A stretch of 64,000 nucleotides of DNA from Paenibacillus sp. FSL M7-0420 (GTDB lineage Bacteria > Bacillota > Bacilli > Paenibacillales > Paenibacillaceae): NCBI RefSeq assembly GCF_038002345.1, contig NZ_JBBOCJ010000001.1:6262001-6326000 (forward strand), read 5' to 3'. The notes beneath the pieces were generated by a model that saw only the letters and a list, made by a program, of their open reading frames with translations, did not search any database and was not told the DNA's origin. A program made the position numbers and the translations under genes. How positions within the stretch are numbered: the stretch's first letter is position 1; each line of letters starts with the position of its first letter. Positions 45,886 to 56,365 of the stretch are shown one piece after another.

Positions 45886-46882
45886 TATGCTCCACCAGTT
45901 CATCCAGCGGCACTGTGGCGAGCGCGATCGCTGTGTCGGTTACGCCGTAGTAGATATAGAGCAGGCCGTCCTTGACCACATTGCCGGTCGGGAAGATGAC
46001 ATTCGGAATCTGGAAGCCGAACTTCTCGTAATACGTCTCCGGCTCCATAATGAAGTTATGGGTCCGGGCAATAATCTTTTCCGGCTGCTCCAGATCCAGG
46101 AGCATCGCCCCCACGCGGTAGACGATCTCTTCATCGACGCCGTGATAGAGCACCAGCCAGCCCTTGTCTGTACGGATGGGAGGCGTAGAGCCGCCGATCT
46201 TCCGCGATTCCCAGGACAGGTTCCCGGCGGTGGCGAGCAGCTTGGGTTCTTCCCAATTCACGAGATCCTCGGAATAGGTAATCCACATGGCGGCTTTCTC
46301 CGTGCCGTAGGCCTCGCCCACATATTCTTCAGGGCGGCGGAGCAGCACGAATTTGCCGTTTATTTTCTCAGGGAACAAGATGTTGTCCCGGTCGTTGATG
46401 TCGAGTGGCGTGGTGTCAGCGACGAACTCCCAGTCCAGCAGATTGGTTGACTTCAGAATCGAGGAACGGGTCAGCCAGTGGCCCTCCTCTTCCCCCCAGC
46501 CGTCCGGGTATTCTGGAATGGAGCGCTCAGGGACGCCGCGCCCGGTAGGATAATAGCTCATGGCGCAGGGGCGCAGGGCGTAGTTGAGGTAGAACGTTCC
46601 GTCGATCTTCACAATGCGCGGGTCCTGTACACTGCCGTAAGGGAAGCCCAGCATATCAGGCGTGACAATAGGCTCATCCTTCACATGGGTGAAGTTCACG
46701 CCGTCCTCGCTTTCCAGCAGCCCCAGATAGTTCTTGCACGGGGTCAGGGAACCGGCTGTACGCTCGATCATATAGAACTTGCCGTTATCGATGATAACCG
46801 CCGGGTTGAACACGGTCACCTTGCGCCACTCATAGCCGCCCGGGACGACAATCGGATTATTGGGATGTCTTGTAATTTGCAT
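45866..46882 (-). CDS. GH130-family mannoside phosphorylase or mannosidase
   Basis: A 338-residue five-bladed beta-propeller enzyme. The motifs are RTAGSLTPCKNYLGLLESEDGVNF, YGSVQDPRIVKIDGTFYLNYA with the catalytic Asp in QDPR, RKIGGSTPPIRTDKGWLVLYHGV and RVGAMLLDLEQPEKIIART. The conserved Arg and YHG His favour a phosphate-using enzyme, but GH130 also contains beta-1,2-mannosidases, so the reaction is open. No signal peptide, so it is cytoplasmic. The start has AGGAGG six bases upstream. It is the last gene of the GH3-GH38-GH130 series and acts with them on imported manno-oligosaccharides. Its 3' end merges into a tandem repeat. Confidence 0.88.
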   Translation of the reverse strand: MQITRHPNNPIVVPGGYEWRKVTVFNPAVIIDNGKFYMIERTAGSLTPCKNYLGLLESEDGVNFTHVKDEPIVTPDMLGFPYGSVQDPRIVKIDGTFYLNYALRPCAMSYYPTGRGVPERSIPEYPDGWGEEEGHWLTRSSILKSTNLLDWEFVADTTPLDINDRDNILFPEKINGKFVLLRRPEEYVGEAYGTEKAAMWITYSEDLVNWEEPKLLATAGNLSWESRKIGGSTPPIRTDKGWLVLYHGVDEEIVYRVGAMLLDLEQPEKIIARTHNFIMEPETYYEKFGFQIPNVIFPTGNVVKDGLLYIYYGVTDTAIALATVPLDELVEHILKEAE

Positions 46883-46946
46883 GTCTATTCCTCCTGCGAA
46901 TGATGTTCGTGGTATATACTTCCGGCTTATTTGCTTTCAGTTAATT

Positions 46947-49900
46947 TCATTCGTGCTTCTTATATAGCTTAAGCGTCTGGACCTCATAAGGCCGGAAGGA
47001 CAGCGGAATCACACCGCCGCTGGTCGTCACGGAGCCGGTCGTGCTCTCCAGCAGATTGACGCGGCAGGCGCTGATCTCCTGGTCCTTCCAGTCCAGCGTG
47101 GCCGACTCTCTGCTGCCCGCAGCTTCATACAGCCGGATAATCGTGCCGCTGCCGTCCTCTGCTTGCTTGATCGTATCAAGCATGACATGACCGCTCTGGA
47201 AGGCGAGCCAGGCATGGGTGCTTGGATAGCGGCCGGGATGTGCAGCTTCGCTAATCGCCAGCAGCGGCTCATTCAGCGCTGCCGCTTCCCGTACCACATC
47301 CGCCTGCCGCCACTCTCCGCTATGCGGATACAGGGAATAAGTAAATTCATGCTCCCCCTGATCGGCATTGCGGTCCGGCCAGCGCGGGGAACGCAGCAGC
47401 GAGAGGCGCAGCACCCCGTTATGGATGTCATAGCCGTATTTGCAGTCGTTCAGCAGGCTGACGCCATAGCCGCCCTCGGACAGATCGGCCCAGCGGTGTC
47501 CGCAGACCTCGAATTGCGCCTGCTCCCAGCTGGTGTTGCGGTGAGTCGGGCGCTCCAGTGCGCCGAACGGAATCTCATACGTAGCCTTCGCGGCCACAAT
47601 ATCCACCGGAAAAGCGACCTTCAGCAGCTTATGCTGCTCCCTCCAGCTTACACTGGTGCGGAAATCCACTCTGTGGCTATTCCGGGGCAATACAATCTCC
47701 TGCTCAATCTGTGATTCACCGAGCTGCCAACGGAACTTCAGCACGGTCTGCACAGGTCAGCTGCTGACTACCCGGCGGTCCAGCAGCTTCGCCTTGCCCG
47801 CAGGCTGCTGCTCATAACGCGGGTCTATATCCCAGGCATCCCACAGCGGCGGGGTGTCATGATAGAACTGCAACTGGTTGCCGGTCTGGCCGGGCTGGAG
47901 CAGCTCGCGGTCCGCGCTTTTGTCCAACCAGCGACTGATTTCGCCGTCTTCATTGAATGTCAGGATATAATGGTCCGTCTCCCATTGCTCCGGGAACTCG
48001 TCTCCGGCGGCGGGATCACCCTGCAGCTCAAGCCGTACTCCGGCTGGCTCCGCAGCCTCCCGCAGCCAGATTGTCCGGCAGCCGAAGGCCGGAACCTTAC
48101 GGACCTGTACAGCCAGTGTGTAGCTGTCCCCGCCAGCCTCCGTGTTCCAGCATTCGCTCGGCAGCAGGCCGTCTTCATCGAATACCTGCACCTTAGCCAG
48201 CTCAGGACCACCCTCCAGCCAGAGCAGCTCCGTCCGCTCCCAGCCCAGGCTGTTGAAGACCACATAGGGACGGCCCTCACCCGATGTATTCACCTGGCCT
48301 GCGAGAGTGTGCAGAGAGCTGTCCAGTACCTGCCCGCCCAGACGGAAGATCTCGGCGTATTCCTCCCGCGAGGTCGTGTACACCTCCGGGATGGAAGTCC
48401 CCGGAATGATGTCATGGAACTGGTTGAGCAGCAGCAGCTTCCAGCCCTCGGCCAGCTCCCCGGCGGGCAGCAGACGCTGCCCATCCGGCTGCTCCGGCTG
48501 CTCCAATTCCAGGGCACCATCCTTCTCCGCCAGCACGCTCCAGATCTCCGCCTGCCGGTACAAAATCTCCGCCTTGCGGTTGCTGCGCTTATTGAAGGCA
48601 TGGGTCGTGAAGGTCCCCCGGTGCAGCTCCAGATAGAGATCGCCGTGCCACGCCGGAAGCTCCGGCTGGCGCGAGCCGATCTCCGAGAAGAACGCTTCCG
48701 CCGTCGAGAATCCGCTGACCGGCTGTCCTGGGGCGAGGTCGGTGCGGCTTACATATTCAAGCATCTCGTGGGTGACTCCCCCGCCGCCGTCGCCGTGCCC
48801 GTAGAGCAGCATGAGCTCATCGTGCTCTTCCTTCTGGGCGTAGGCCTCCCAGTGCTCCTGCACATCCTTCGGATGCGTATGCTCGTTCACCCCATGGTTC
48901 TGATAGGCCACAATCTTCGTCCCGTCAATGCCGGCCCAATGGAATAAGGTATGCGGGAAGGGATTGGTATCATTCCAGCCCAGCTTGGTGGTCATGAAAT
49001 AATCGATGCCCGCCTGCTTCAGCAGCTGCGGCAGGGAGGCGCAATAGCCGAAGGTATCCGGCAGCCATTCAATCGTGGAATGCTTGCCGAATTCCTTCAT
49101 ATAGAAGCCCTGGCCGTACAGCATCTGCCGCACCAGCGACTCCCCGCCGGGAATGTTCAGATCCGGCTCCACCCACATGCCGCCGACCAACTCCCACCGG
49201 CCTTCGGCAATCCGCTCCTTGATCCGCCCGTATAGCTCGGGATAATGCTCCTTGGCGAAGGCATAGAGCTGGGGCTGGCTCTGCGAGTACCGGAAGTCCG
49301 GGTACTTGTCCATCAGGGTACAGACCGTGGAGAAGGTCCGGCTGACCTTGCGCACCGTCTCCCGGACCGGCCACAGCCAGGCCACATCAATATGCGACTG
49401 GCCGACCATATGCATCGTCCCCGGGTCCAGCCCTGCGGACCGTTCCGACGCCGCAGCAGCCCGTAACTGCAGTTCCGCCGCAGTTACGGCACCGCAGTCC
49501 AGCAGCAGCTCCTCCTTCATATAGAGCGTGTCCATCACCCGCTCCAGCGCCTTAAGGCTGCGGATGCGGCGCATGTCGCCCTCTGGCAGCAGCAGGGCCG
49601 CTTCGTGTACGATCCGCACCGTATGCAGCAGGCTGTATACGGGACGATTAACGCGCACAAGCTTCATTTCAATGCCTGTCAGCGGCGGCTTGATCACCGC
49701 CTGGCGGTTCAGCGGGTCCTCCGGCTCAGGCACCGGATCATACAGCTCGATCTCCAGCTTGAGGCGTTCACCTGGAGCATAAGACGGCAACGGAATGAAC
49801 CAGTGATTGCTGTCCAGGCCATGGTACGGCGCTCCGTCCAGCCTCAGCAGTCCTTCCCCGCGTCCCAGATAGAGCAGCGCCGCTTCTTCATGCGCCCACT

Positions 49901-50114
49901 CTCCCGGAACCGTGATCTCCCGCTGAAGGAAATAGGTGGTTCCATATCCTCCGTCCAGCAGGGAAACGTTGTATTGCTGGTGCAGCTCCTCCTCATGCTC
50001 ATAGCAGCCCGGAGTGAGGTAACGGGATTTGCGCATCCTCCATTCCGCAAGCTCTATCTTCTCAGCCCACTGCCGCTTGGCCAGCCATCCGGTGAACCGC
50101 TCCATTCGCTTCAT
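46947..50114 (-). pseudogene. GH38 alpha-mannosidase interrupted by an in-frame TGA
   Basis: An alpha-mannosidase of about 1056 codons split by one stop codon. The 5' part (47757-50114) has the N-terminal beta domain, the metal site HIDVAWLWPVRET (near 235), the nucleophile WLPDTFGY (near 351) and LLYGHGDGGGG. The TGA is codon 786 (47757-47759). The 3' part continues in the same frame (PVQTVLKFRWQLGESQIEQEI...) to 46947 as the C-terminal beta-sandwich. Relatives have a Gly at this place (SGPV), so a GGA to TGA change explains it. The catalytic domain would still be made but without its C-terminal domain. Mutation, sequencing error or, less likely, read-through are possible. It lies 3 bp after GH3, with GGAGGG before the start. 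Confidence 0.88.
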
Positions 50115-50117
50115 GGC

Positions 50118-52421
50118 TTAGCCCTCCTCTCTGACCTGGAGCGGCGCGCTCAGATACTCTGCGGAGTGCGGGCCTGCCATCACCGCGAATTCTCCCGGTT
50201 CGACAATCCGCGTCAGATCCGCTGATACGTATTCCAGCTCCTCCCGGCCTACACGGAACGTTACTGTCTGCGTGTCTCCCGGCTGGAGGCTGATTTTGCG
50301 GAAGCCCTTCAGCTGCTTCTCGGGCCGGGTAATGGAGGAGGCCAAGTCGGAAATATACAGCTGGACCACCTCGCTGCCCGCCCGGTCACCCCTATTAGTT
50401 ACATCCACGGAGACAAGCGCTTCTTCATCCGCAGAGATTACTGGAGGCTCCACCTTCAGGTTGCTGTAGCTGAATTCACTGAAGCTAAGACCATAGCCGA
50501 AGGGATATTCGGCGTGGAAGTCTGTCTCCAGATACCGTTTGCCTCTCGTCCGCCGCTTATAGTAATACACGGGAAGCTGGCCGACATGCTTCGGAATGCT
50601 GATCGTCAGCCGCCCGGAAGGATTCACCTCGCCGAACAGGATATCGGCAATGGCATGTCCGCCCTCTTGGCCCGGGTACCACGCCTCCAGAATGGCGTCG
50701 GCGTGTTCTACAATCCAAGGCTCAGCAATCGGGCGTCCGTTGATATAGACCACAATCAGCGGCTTGCCCAGCTTGTGAAGCTCCTGCGCCAGCTCCAGCT
50801 GCACGCCCATCAGATTCAATGTGGACCGGTCGATGCCCTCTCCGCATTCCATGTCGCTCCAGGAATGCTCCGTCACGACAGAAGCGCCGGTGAGCAGATC
50901 AATCGTCCCCTCACCGAAGTCTCTGGCGCTGGAGCCGCCGATGGCCAGCACCACCGCATCGGCTTCGGCTGCACAGGCGAGCGCAGGGGCGAAGCCTTCC
51001 CGGGAATCGCCCTTGATCCGGCAGCCGGGGGCATACAGGACCTTGTCCGCTCCGCCGCCCAGCGCCTGCCGGATACCCTCCAGCACGGTAACAATCGCGC
51101 CTGCGGGCTGCGGCGAGGTGTAGTCTCCAAGCTGGTTGTACGGAGCATCGGCATTGGGACCGATTACGGCAAGCTTGCGAATCCCCTTGCTTAGCGGCAG
51201 CGCTGCGTTCTCATTCTTCAGCATGATGATGCTCTCACCGGCGATCCGCCGCGCCAGCTCCCGGTGCTCCGGCTTGCCGATGATGCTCTCCGCCTGCTCA
51301 GGATCGGCATAGGGGCGGTCAAACAGCCCGAGCTTGAACTTCAGCTCCAGAATCCGCGCCGCCGCGCGGTCCAGATCGGATTCCTGCAGCCGTCCATGCT
51401 CGATAGCAGCCGCGATATGCTGCTCGAACATTTCACCTGACATCTCCATATCGATGCCCGCCAGCAGTGCCTGGGCTACAGCCGTTTCTCCGCTATCTGC
51501 GGTGTTATGACCATTCGTCAGCATACCCAGCGCTCCGCAGTCCGTGATCACGAACCCATCAAAGCCCCATTGCTCCCGCAGCACATCCTGCAAAAGATAA
51601 CGGTTCGTCGTACAAGGCACGCCGTCAATCTCGTTGTACGCTGTCATTATGGACAACGCCCCGGCCTCTACCGACTTACGGAACGGCAGCAGATCGACCT
51701 CATGCAGCTCGCGCAGCCCCATATGCACGGGCGCAGAGTTGCGCCCGCCTTCCGAGCTGCCGTAGGCGGCGAAGTGCTTCAAGGTGGCCAGCACGGAATC
51801 CCCGGCGTCCAGCCGTTCCCCCTGCAAGCCCTTCACTGCTTCTACACCCATCGCCGCAATCAGGAACGGGTCTTCGCCGAAGGTCTCCTCCGTCCGGCCC
51901 CAGCGCGGATCACGCACCACATCAAGCACCGGCGAGTAGGTCGCCGCTCCGCCCTGGCTGCGGGTCTCCAGCGCTACCACCCGGCACATCTCCCGGTATA
52001 GCTCCGGGTTCCACATACTGCCCAATGCAAGTGGCACCGGAAATACAGTGGCGCCGATAGCCATATGCCCGTGGGAGCACTCTTCGCCGAACAGAATCGG
52101 AATCCCGAGCCGGCTCTCCTGCATGGCATAAGCCTGAATTGCATTAACAGCCTCCGCCCCCTCCTTCGGGGACAGGCCGGTCTCCAGCGTGACCCCGGTC
52201 CACGGGTCGGCACGCAGCGTCCCATACAGGGAGCCGACGCCTCCGGCGGCAACCTGGCGCTTGAAGGCCTCTGTCATGCCTGTGGTTCCGTCCGCGCGCT
52301 TCTCATAGCACTGCCAGCCGAAAGGCTGGACTAATTGTCCAGCCTTCTCTCCAAGCGTCATGCGCTGCAGCAGGTCCTGTACCCGATCCGCCACAGGGCG
52401 CGCTTTATCCTTATAGATCAT
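50118..52421 (-). CDS. GH3-family beta-glycosidase
   Basis: A 767-residue enzyme. It has an N-terminal TIM barrel (ADRVQDLLQRMTLGEKAGQLVQP, GEECSHGHMAIG, TYSPVLDVVRDPRWGRTEETFGEDP) with the nucleophile Asp in FVITDCGALGM. An alpha/beta sandwich follows (KLAVIGPNADAPYNQLGDYTSPQP, AIGGSSARDFGEG) and then a C-terminal fibronectin III-like domain. No signal peptide is present. The family covers beta-glucosidase, xylosidase and N-acetylglucosaminidase; the domain order is of the beta-glucosidase/xylosidase type. The ATG at 52421 has AAAGGTG eight bases upstream; an in-frame start at 52442 is less likely. Within a mannoside locus it may trim beta-linked sugars from the imported glycan. Confidence 0.9.
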   Translation of the reverse strand: MIYKDKARPVADRVQDLLQRMTLGEKAGQLVQPFGWQCYEKRADGTTGMTEAFKRQVAAGGVGSLYGTLRADPWTGVTLETGLSPKEGAEAVNAIQAYAMQESRLGIPILFGEECSHGHMAIGATVFPVPLALGSMWNPELYREMCRVVALETRSQGGAATYSPVLDVVRDPRWGRTEETFGEDPFLIAAMGVEAVKGLQGERLDAGDSVLATLKHFAAYGSSEGGRNSAPVHMGLRELHEVDLLPFRKSVEAGALSIMTAYNEIDGVPCTTNRYLLQDVLREQWGFDGFVITDCGALGMLTNGHNTADSGETAVAQALLAGIDMEMSGEMFEQHIAAAIEHGRLQESDLDRAAARILELKFKLGLFDRPYADPEQAESIIGKPEHRELARRIAGESIIMLKNENAALPLSKGIRKLAVIGPNADAPYNQLGDYTSPQPAGAIVTVLEGIRQALGGGADKVLYAPGCRIKGDSREGFAPALACAAEADAVVLAIGGSSARDFGEGTIDLLTGASVVTEHSWSDMECGEGIDRSTLNLMGVQLELAQELHKLGKPLIVVYINGRPIAEPWIVEHADAILEAWYPGQEGGHAIADILFGEVNPSGRLTISIPKHVGQLPVYYYKRRTRGKRYLETDFHAEYPFGYGLSFSEFSYSNLKVEPPVISADEEALVSVDVTNRGDRAGSEVVQLYISDLASSITRPEKQLKGFRKISLQPGDTQTVTFRVGREELEYVSADLTRIVEPGEFAVMAGPHSAEYLSAPLQVREEG

Positions 52422-52516
52422 TTTTACAGCACCTTTCTGCATTAGTCATTCGTGCCGCTCACTCTCGGCACTTCAGAGGATGAATTTTCGAAGAAGATGG
52501 ATAGAACCTGTAGGAT

Positions 52517-54127
52517 TTAGTTGGTTTTCCAGCGGTCATAAGCAGCCTGGTTGATCTCAGCCACTCGCTCTCCGCCCATCTTCTTGACAGTTGCCACATA
52601 ATTATCCCAGCCGGTCAGCGGCTCGGCGCCGGTGATGAACTTCGCTTCCATCTGCTTGACATAAGTGCTCAGATCCGAATTCAGACTGCTGATTTCCGTC
52701 TGCTCTTCCACCGTCAGGAACAGGGCCGGGAACGGAATCCGCGCGCCTTTATCCAGCAGCTTCTGCTTAGTCTCCTGCTCTACCCAGAGGTCAAAGTCCG
52801 TCTTCAGCCCCTTGTTGATGTCATCCATGGACAGGGTTGGGGCAGGAATACCGTAGTTCGGCGTCAAGGTGGCCCGGAAATCTTCCATTTCCTTGCCGTC
52901 CGGTACAGGCAGGTATTGCTTCACGCGGTTCTCTTTGTCGGTGTACTCCCAGAGCGTTCCCTCCGGTCCTTTATTGAAGAACAGAGCGCCTTCATAGGAA
53001 TAGAGGTAATCCACCCAGCGGAGCGAGGCTTCCGGTGCAGGGTTACTGTTCGTAATGGCGAATGCGCCAGTCGTAATCCCTCTGTTCTTGGCAATCGCCG
53101 GAGCGGATACCGATTCACTGCGCACCGGGGCGAACATCGGATCTGCCGTGGACGGCTCCCCGCCCTTCGTCATATAAGCGTGCCAGTCGGAAAAGAGTGC
53201 CACGCGGTTATTCTGCGCCTTGGCCTTCTTCTGCTCCGCCGTCTGCGAGAAGCTCTCATGATCCAGCAGCTCCTCGGACCACAGGCGGTTCATATACGTC
53301 AGATACTCCTTATAGCCTTCTTCAAGCGGCGTATAGTGGACCTTGTCCGCATCGTCTACATAGATTTCTTCTTCATAGATGCCAAAAGCGCCCAGCAGCC
53401 AGGTGCGGATATCGCGGAGGTTCGCAGCCGTTGTCGTCACTGAGGAGATTGGAATCTCATCAGCCACACCGTTGCCGTTCGGATCTTCCTCCTTCACGCG
53501 CTTCAGGTAAGTGTACAGCTCCTCGGTCGTTTCCGGCAGTTTATCAATGTTCAGCGCCTTCAGGAAGTCCCCGTTATACCACATCGGGTTGCGGTACCAG
53601 TGCTGGCTCATTTCCACCACCGGCAGAGAGTAGATATGACCGTCCGGGGCTGTGATCGATTTGCGCACATCCGGGTTCTCCTCCAGCAGCGCCTTGAAGT
53701 TCGGAGCGTATTCTTCGATCAGGTCTTCCAGTGGAATCAGAATCCCCTGCTCTCCGTAATTCATCTGCTCGGCAGTCGTCAGACCGGCAGCATAGAAGAT
53801 ATCCGGGTAATCGCCGCTGGCGAACACCAGATTCTTTTTGGTATCGAAGCTGTCCTTCGGCGCATTTTTATATTCCATCGTAATCCCGGTCTTCTCCTTC
53901 ATCTGCTGGAGCACCGGCATGTTCTCCCAGTTCTGAATGCCCACATCCGGCGCCATCAGCGTCAGGGTAACGGGTTCGCTAACTATCGGGAAGCCCTCCT
54001 TGTTCACCGTGGTCTCTCCGGTACTCTTATTCGCGGTGCCTTCATTGGAGCTCCCGCAGCCTGCCAGCAGTCCAAGAATCACAGCCGAAGACAGCAGAAT
54101 CTTCCATGGTTTACGTGTGATCTGCAT
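52517..54127 (-). CDS. Sugar ABC transporter substrate-binding lipoprotein
   Basis: A 536-residue extracellular lipoprotein: signal peptide with lipobox LGLLAGC (Cys near 24), Ser/Thr-rich spacer, then an LplA-like binding domain (YPDIFYAAGLTTAEQMNYGEQGILIPL, NGDFLKALNIDKLPETTEELYTYLKRV, EDPNGNGVADEIP). It would capture the mannoside delivered to the two permeases encoded 14 bp or more upstream. The ATG at 54127 has GGGAGGA eight bases upstream, better than an in-frame start at 54151. No cognate ATPase gene is present. Confidence 0.92.
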   Translation of the reverse strand: MQITRKPWKILLSSAVILGLLAGCGSSNEGTANKSTGETTVNKEGFPIVSEPVTLTLMAPDVGIQNWENMPVLQQMKEKTGITMEYKNAPKDSFDTKKNLVFASGDYPDIFYAAGLTTAEQMNYGEQGILIPLEDLIEEYAPNFKALLEENPDVRKSITAPDGHIYSLPVVEMSQHWYRNPMWYNGDFLKALNIDKLPETTEELYTYLKRVKEEDPNGNGVADEIPISSVTTTAANLRDIRTWLLGAFGIYEEEIYVDDADKVHYTPLEEGYKEYLTYMNRLWSEELLDHESFSQTAEQKKAKAQNNRVALFSDWHAYMTKGGEPSTADPMFAPVRSESVSAPAIAKNRGITTGAFAITNSNPAPEASLRWVDYLYSYEGALFFNKGPEGTLWEYTDKENRVKQYLPVPDGKEMEDFRATLTPNYGIPAPTLSMDDINKGLKTDFDLWVEQETKQKLLDKGARIPFPALFLTVEEQTEISSLNSDLSTYVKQMEAKFITGAEPLTGWDNYVATVKKMGGERVAEINQAAYDRWKTN

Positions 54128-54164
54128 TAATAATTCCTCCCTTAGGTTCATTACATTTTAACCT

Positions 54165-55076
54165 TTAGCCTTTCACAGAGCCAATCATGACCCCTTGGAC
54201 AAAATAACGCTGCAGGAACGGGTAGACCGCCACAATCGGCAGTGTAGAAACAACGATAACGCCATATTTGACCAGCGATGCCGTCTCTGCCTTATTATTC
54301 ATGGCCATAGCTACCTCGCCGTTGATCGCAGCGCCTGTAGTTTCGGCCGACATTTCCTGCAGGACCAGAATCTGGCGCAGCACCATCTGCAGCGGATACT
54401 TGGCTTCATCATTCAAATAGATCAGGGACGGGAAGTAGCTGTTCCAGTGCCCAACCCCGTAGAACAAGGCCATCACGGCGACAATCGGCGCGGACAGCGG
54501 CAGGATAATGCGGATGAACAGCTTCAAATTCGTACAGCCGTCGATGTGCGCCGCTTCCTGCAATTCTTTTGGAATGGTGGACTGGAAAAAGGTGCGGGCG
54601 ACCACGATGTTCCACACCGATGCGGCCACCGGCAGAATCAACGCCCCCATGCTGTTAATGAGGCCCAGGTTCTTGACGAGCAGATACGTGGGCACCAGCC
54701 CGCCGCTGAAGAACATCGTGAACAGAATGAGGCCCATGAACAGCTGGCGTCCGACAAAATCAGACCGGCTGAGCGCATATGCAGCAGGCAGCGTAACCGC
54801 CAGATTCAGCAGCGTGCCCACCGCCGTGTAAATGATGGTATTGAGATACCCGTTCCAGATCTTCGGGTTCTCGAACACCAGCTTGTAGCCGTCCAGCGTC
54901 ACATTCTTCGGGAACAGCCACATCGCGCCCGAATTGACATCCTGCGGCGAGCTGATGGACGCGCTGAGGATGTAGATCAGCGGATAGAGGACCACTACCA
55001 GCGCAAGGCACAGATAGATGTAGGTGCTGATCAGAAACAGCTTATCTCCCCTGGATTCTTTCATCGCAGTAACCAA
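54165..55076 (-). CDS. Carbohydrate ABC transporter permease (LplC-like)
   Basis: A 303-residue membrane protein with six predicted segments. The EAA loop is KELQEAAHIDGCTNLKLFIRIILPLSAP and the tail RYFVQGVMIGSVKG, both typical of LplC-type permeases. Start: a TTG at 55076 lies ten bases after AAAGGAG, whereas the ATG at 55064 has no site at proper distance. Pairs with the adjacent LplB-like permease. Confidence 0.92.
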   Translation of the reverse strand: MVTAMKESRGDKLFLISTYIYLCLALVVVLYPLIYILSASISSPQDVNSGAMWLFPKNVTLDGYKLVFENPKIWNGYLNTIIYTAVGTLLNLAVTLPAAYALSRSDFVGRQLFMGLILFTMFFSGGLVPTYLLVKNLGLINSMGALILPVAASVWNIVVARTFFQSTIPKELQEAAHIDGCTNLKLFIRIILPLSAPIVAVMALFYGVGHWNSYFPSLIYLNDEAKYPLQMVLRQILVLQEMSAETTGAAINGEVAMAMNNKAETASLVKYGVIVVSTLPIVAVYPFLQRYFVQGVMIGSVKG

Positions 55077-55093
55077 AAGACTTCAACTCCTTT

Positions 55094-56008
55094 CTACCAG
55101 AGGCTGTTCTCACTGGTGCGTTTGGCAATCCGGTTCACGGTAACGAGCAGTATTACATTGACCACCGAGTTGAACAATCCGACAGCGGTCGAGAAGCTGT
55201 ATTGGGCGTTCACCAGACCGGCGCGGTAGACATAGGTGGATATGACATCAGAGGCTTCCATATTGAGCGAATTCTGCAGCAGCAGGATTTTCTCGAAGCC
55301 CAGACCCAGAATGTTACCCATGTTCAGAATCAGCATGATCGTAATCGTGGGTATAATGGTCGGCAGGTTGATATGCAGCACCCGCTTGATCCGGCTGGCT
55401 CCATCCACAATGGCTGCTTCATGCAGCTGGGGATCTACGCCGGACAGGGCCGCGAGATAGATGATCGTCCCCCACCCGGTGCTCTGCCAGACGCCCGAGA
55501 AGACGTACACCGTCTTGAACCAGGCGGGATCGGTCAGGAACTGTGCGGGCTGGAAGCCCAGGAATTCAATCGCCCGGACAATCATTCCGCTGGAGGGCGA
55601 CAGGAAGGTAATAATCATCCCCGCCATTACGACCACTGAAATGAAATGCGGCGCATAGGTAACCGTCTGGACCGACTTCTTGAACGGGCCGTTGCGGACC
55701 TCATTGAAGGCCAGGGCCAGAATGATCGGCAGCGGGAACCCGATGGCCAGCTCATAGAAGCTGATGCTGAACGTATTCCACAGCAGATCCCAGAAGAAAT
55801 AAGAATTGAAGAACCGCTCGAAATGGTCGAAGCCTACCCAGTCGCTGCCCGTAATTCCTTTGGAGGGCACGAAGTTCTTGAAGGCAATCTGAATGCCGTA
55901 CATCGGACCATAATGAAAGATGAAGAAATACAGTAACGCGGGAAGCATGAACAGATAGAGCTCCCAATTCTGCCAGATTCTTTTGCCAAGGGACTTGTTC
56001 CCCTTCAT
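55094..56008 (-). CDS. Carbohydrate ABC transporter permease (LplB-like)
   Basis: A 304-residue membrane protein. MLPALLYFFIFHYGPMYGIQIAFKNFVPSKGITGSDWVG is the LplB start region, the EAA loop is QLHEAAIVDGASRIKRVLHINLP, and the end is RTSENSLW. It is the first gene of the importer/GH3/GH38/GH130 operon. I use the ATG at 56008 with AGGAG seven bases upstream rather than 56038. A cre-like site lies about 80 bp upstream. Confidence 0.93.
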   Translation of the reverse strand: MKGNKSLGKRIWQNWELYLFMLPALLYFFIFHYGPMYGIQIAFKNFVPSKGITGSDWVGFDHFERFFNSYFFWDLLWNTFSISFYELAIGFPLPIILALAFNEVRNGPFKKSVQTVTYAPHFISVVVMAGMIITFLSPSSGMIVRAIEFLGFQPAQFLTDPAWFKTVYVFSGVWQSTGWGTIIYLAALSGVDPQLHEAAIVDGASRIKRVLHINLPTIIPTITIMLILNMGNILGLGFEKILLLQNSLNMEASDVISTYVYRAGLVNAQYSFSTAVGLFNSVVNVILLVTVNRIAKRTSENSLW

Positions 56009-56083
56009 TCTCCCACTCCTCTCTATGTTAGTTTTCATTACACATAAATCTGTATCCGCTTCGCATTCTTGCTACGGCCTTTC

Positions 56084-56099
56084 CTGCTAACGCTTACAT
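56084..56099. promoter_or_regulatory. CcpA cre-like site between the divergent mannoside operons
   Basis: CTGCTAACGCTTACAT matches the WTGNNANCGNNNNCAW cre pattern at 15 of 16 positions. It lies between the importer operon and the divergent GH38-GH125 operon, so glucose repression of both is plausible. The rest of 56009-56365 shows no gene. Confidence 0.6.
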
Positions 56100-56365
56100 C
56101 CCAAATTGTAGAGAAACTAAGCTGACATCGTAAATATGTAGGTTGTGCATTGTCATGTTAAAAGAGTGTAAAACCGCGCTGCTACGGGGCTTATGAGCTG
56201 AATAACTTCTACGGGCCGCTACTGGCTGACTGCCGTAAATGTGTGAATTATGAACCCTCCTCCCCCCTGCAAAAGTTACATATTGTGATCCCCCGGCAGG
56301 TATGCAAACATTTGCTACGAATGCCGACACTACAACACCGACTCAAGATATAGGAGGTTTCTGTC

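Noticed and set aside
45636..45950. Small plus-strand frame over the 25-bp repeats
   Set aside because: Repeat-derived and antisense to the GH130 gene end.
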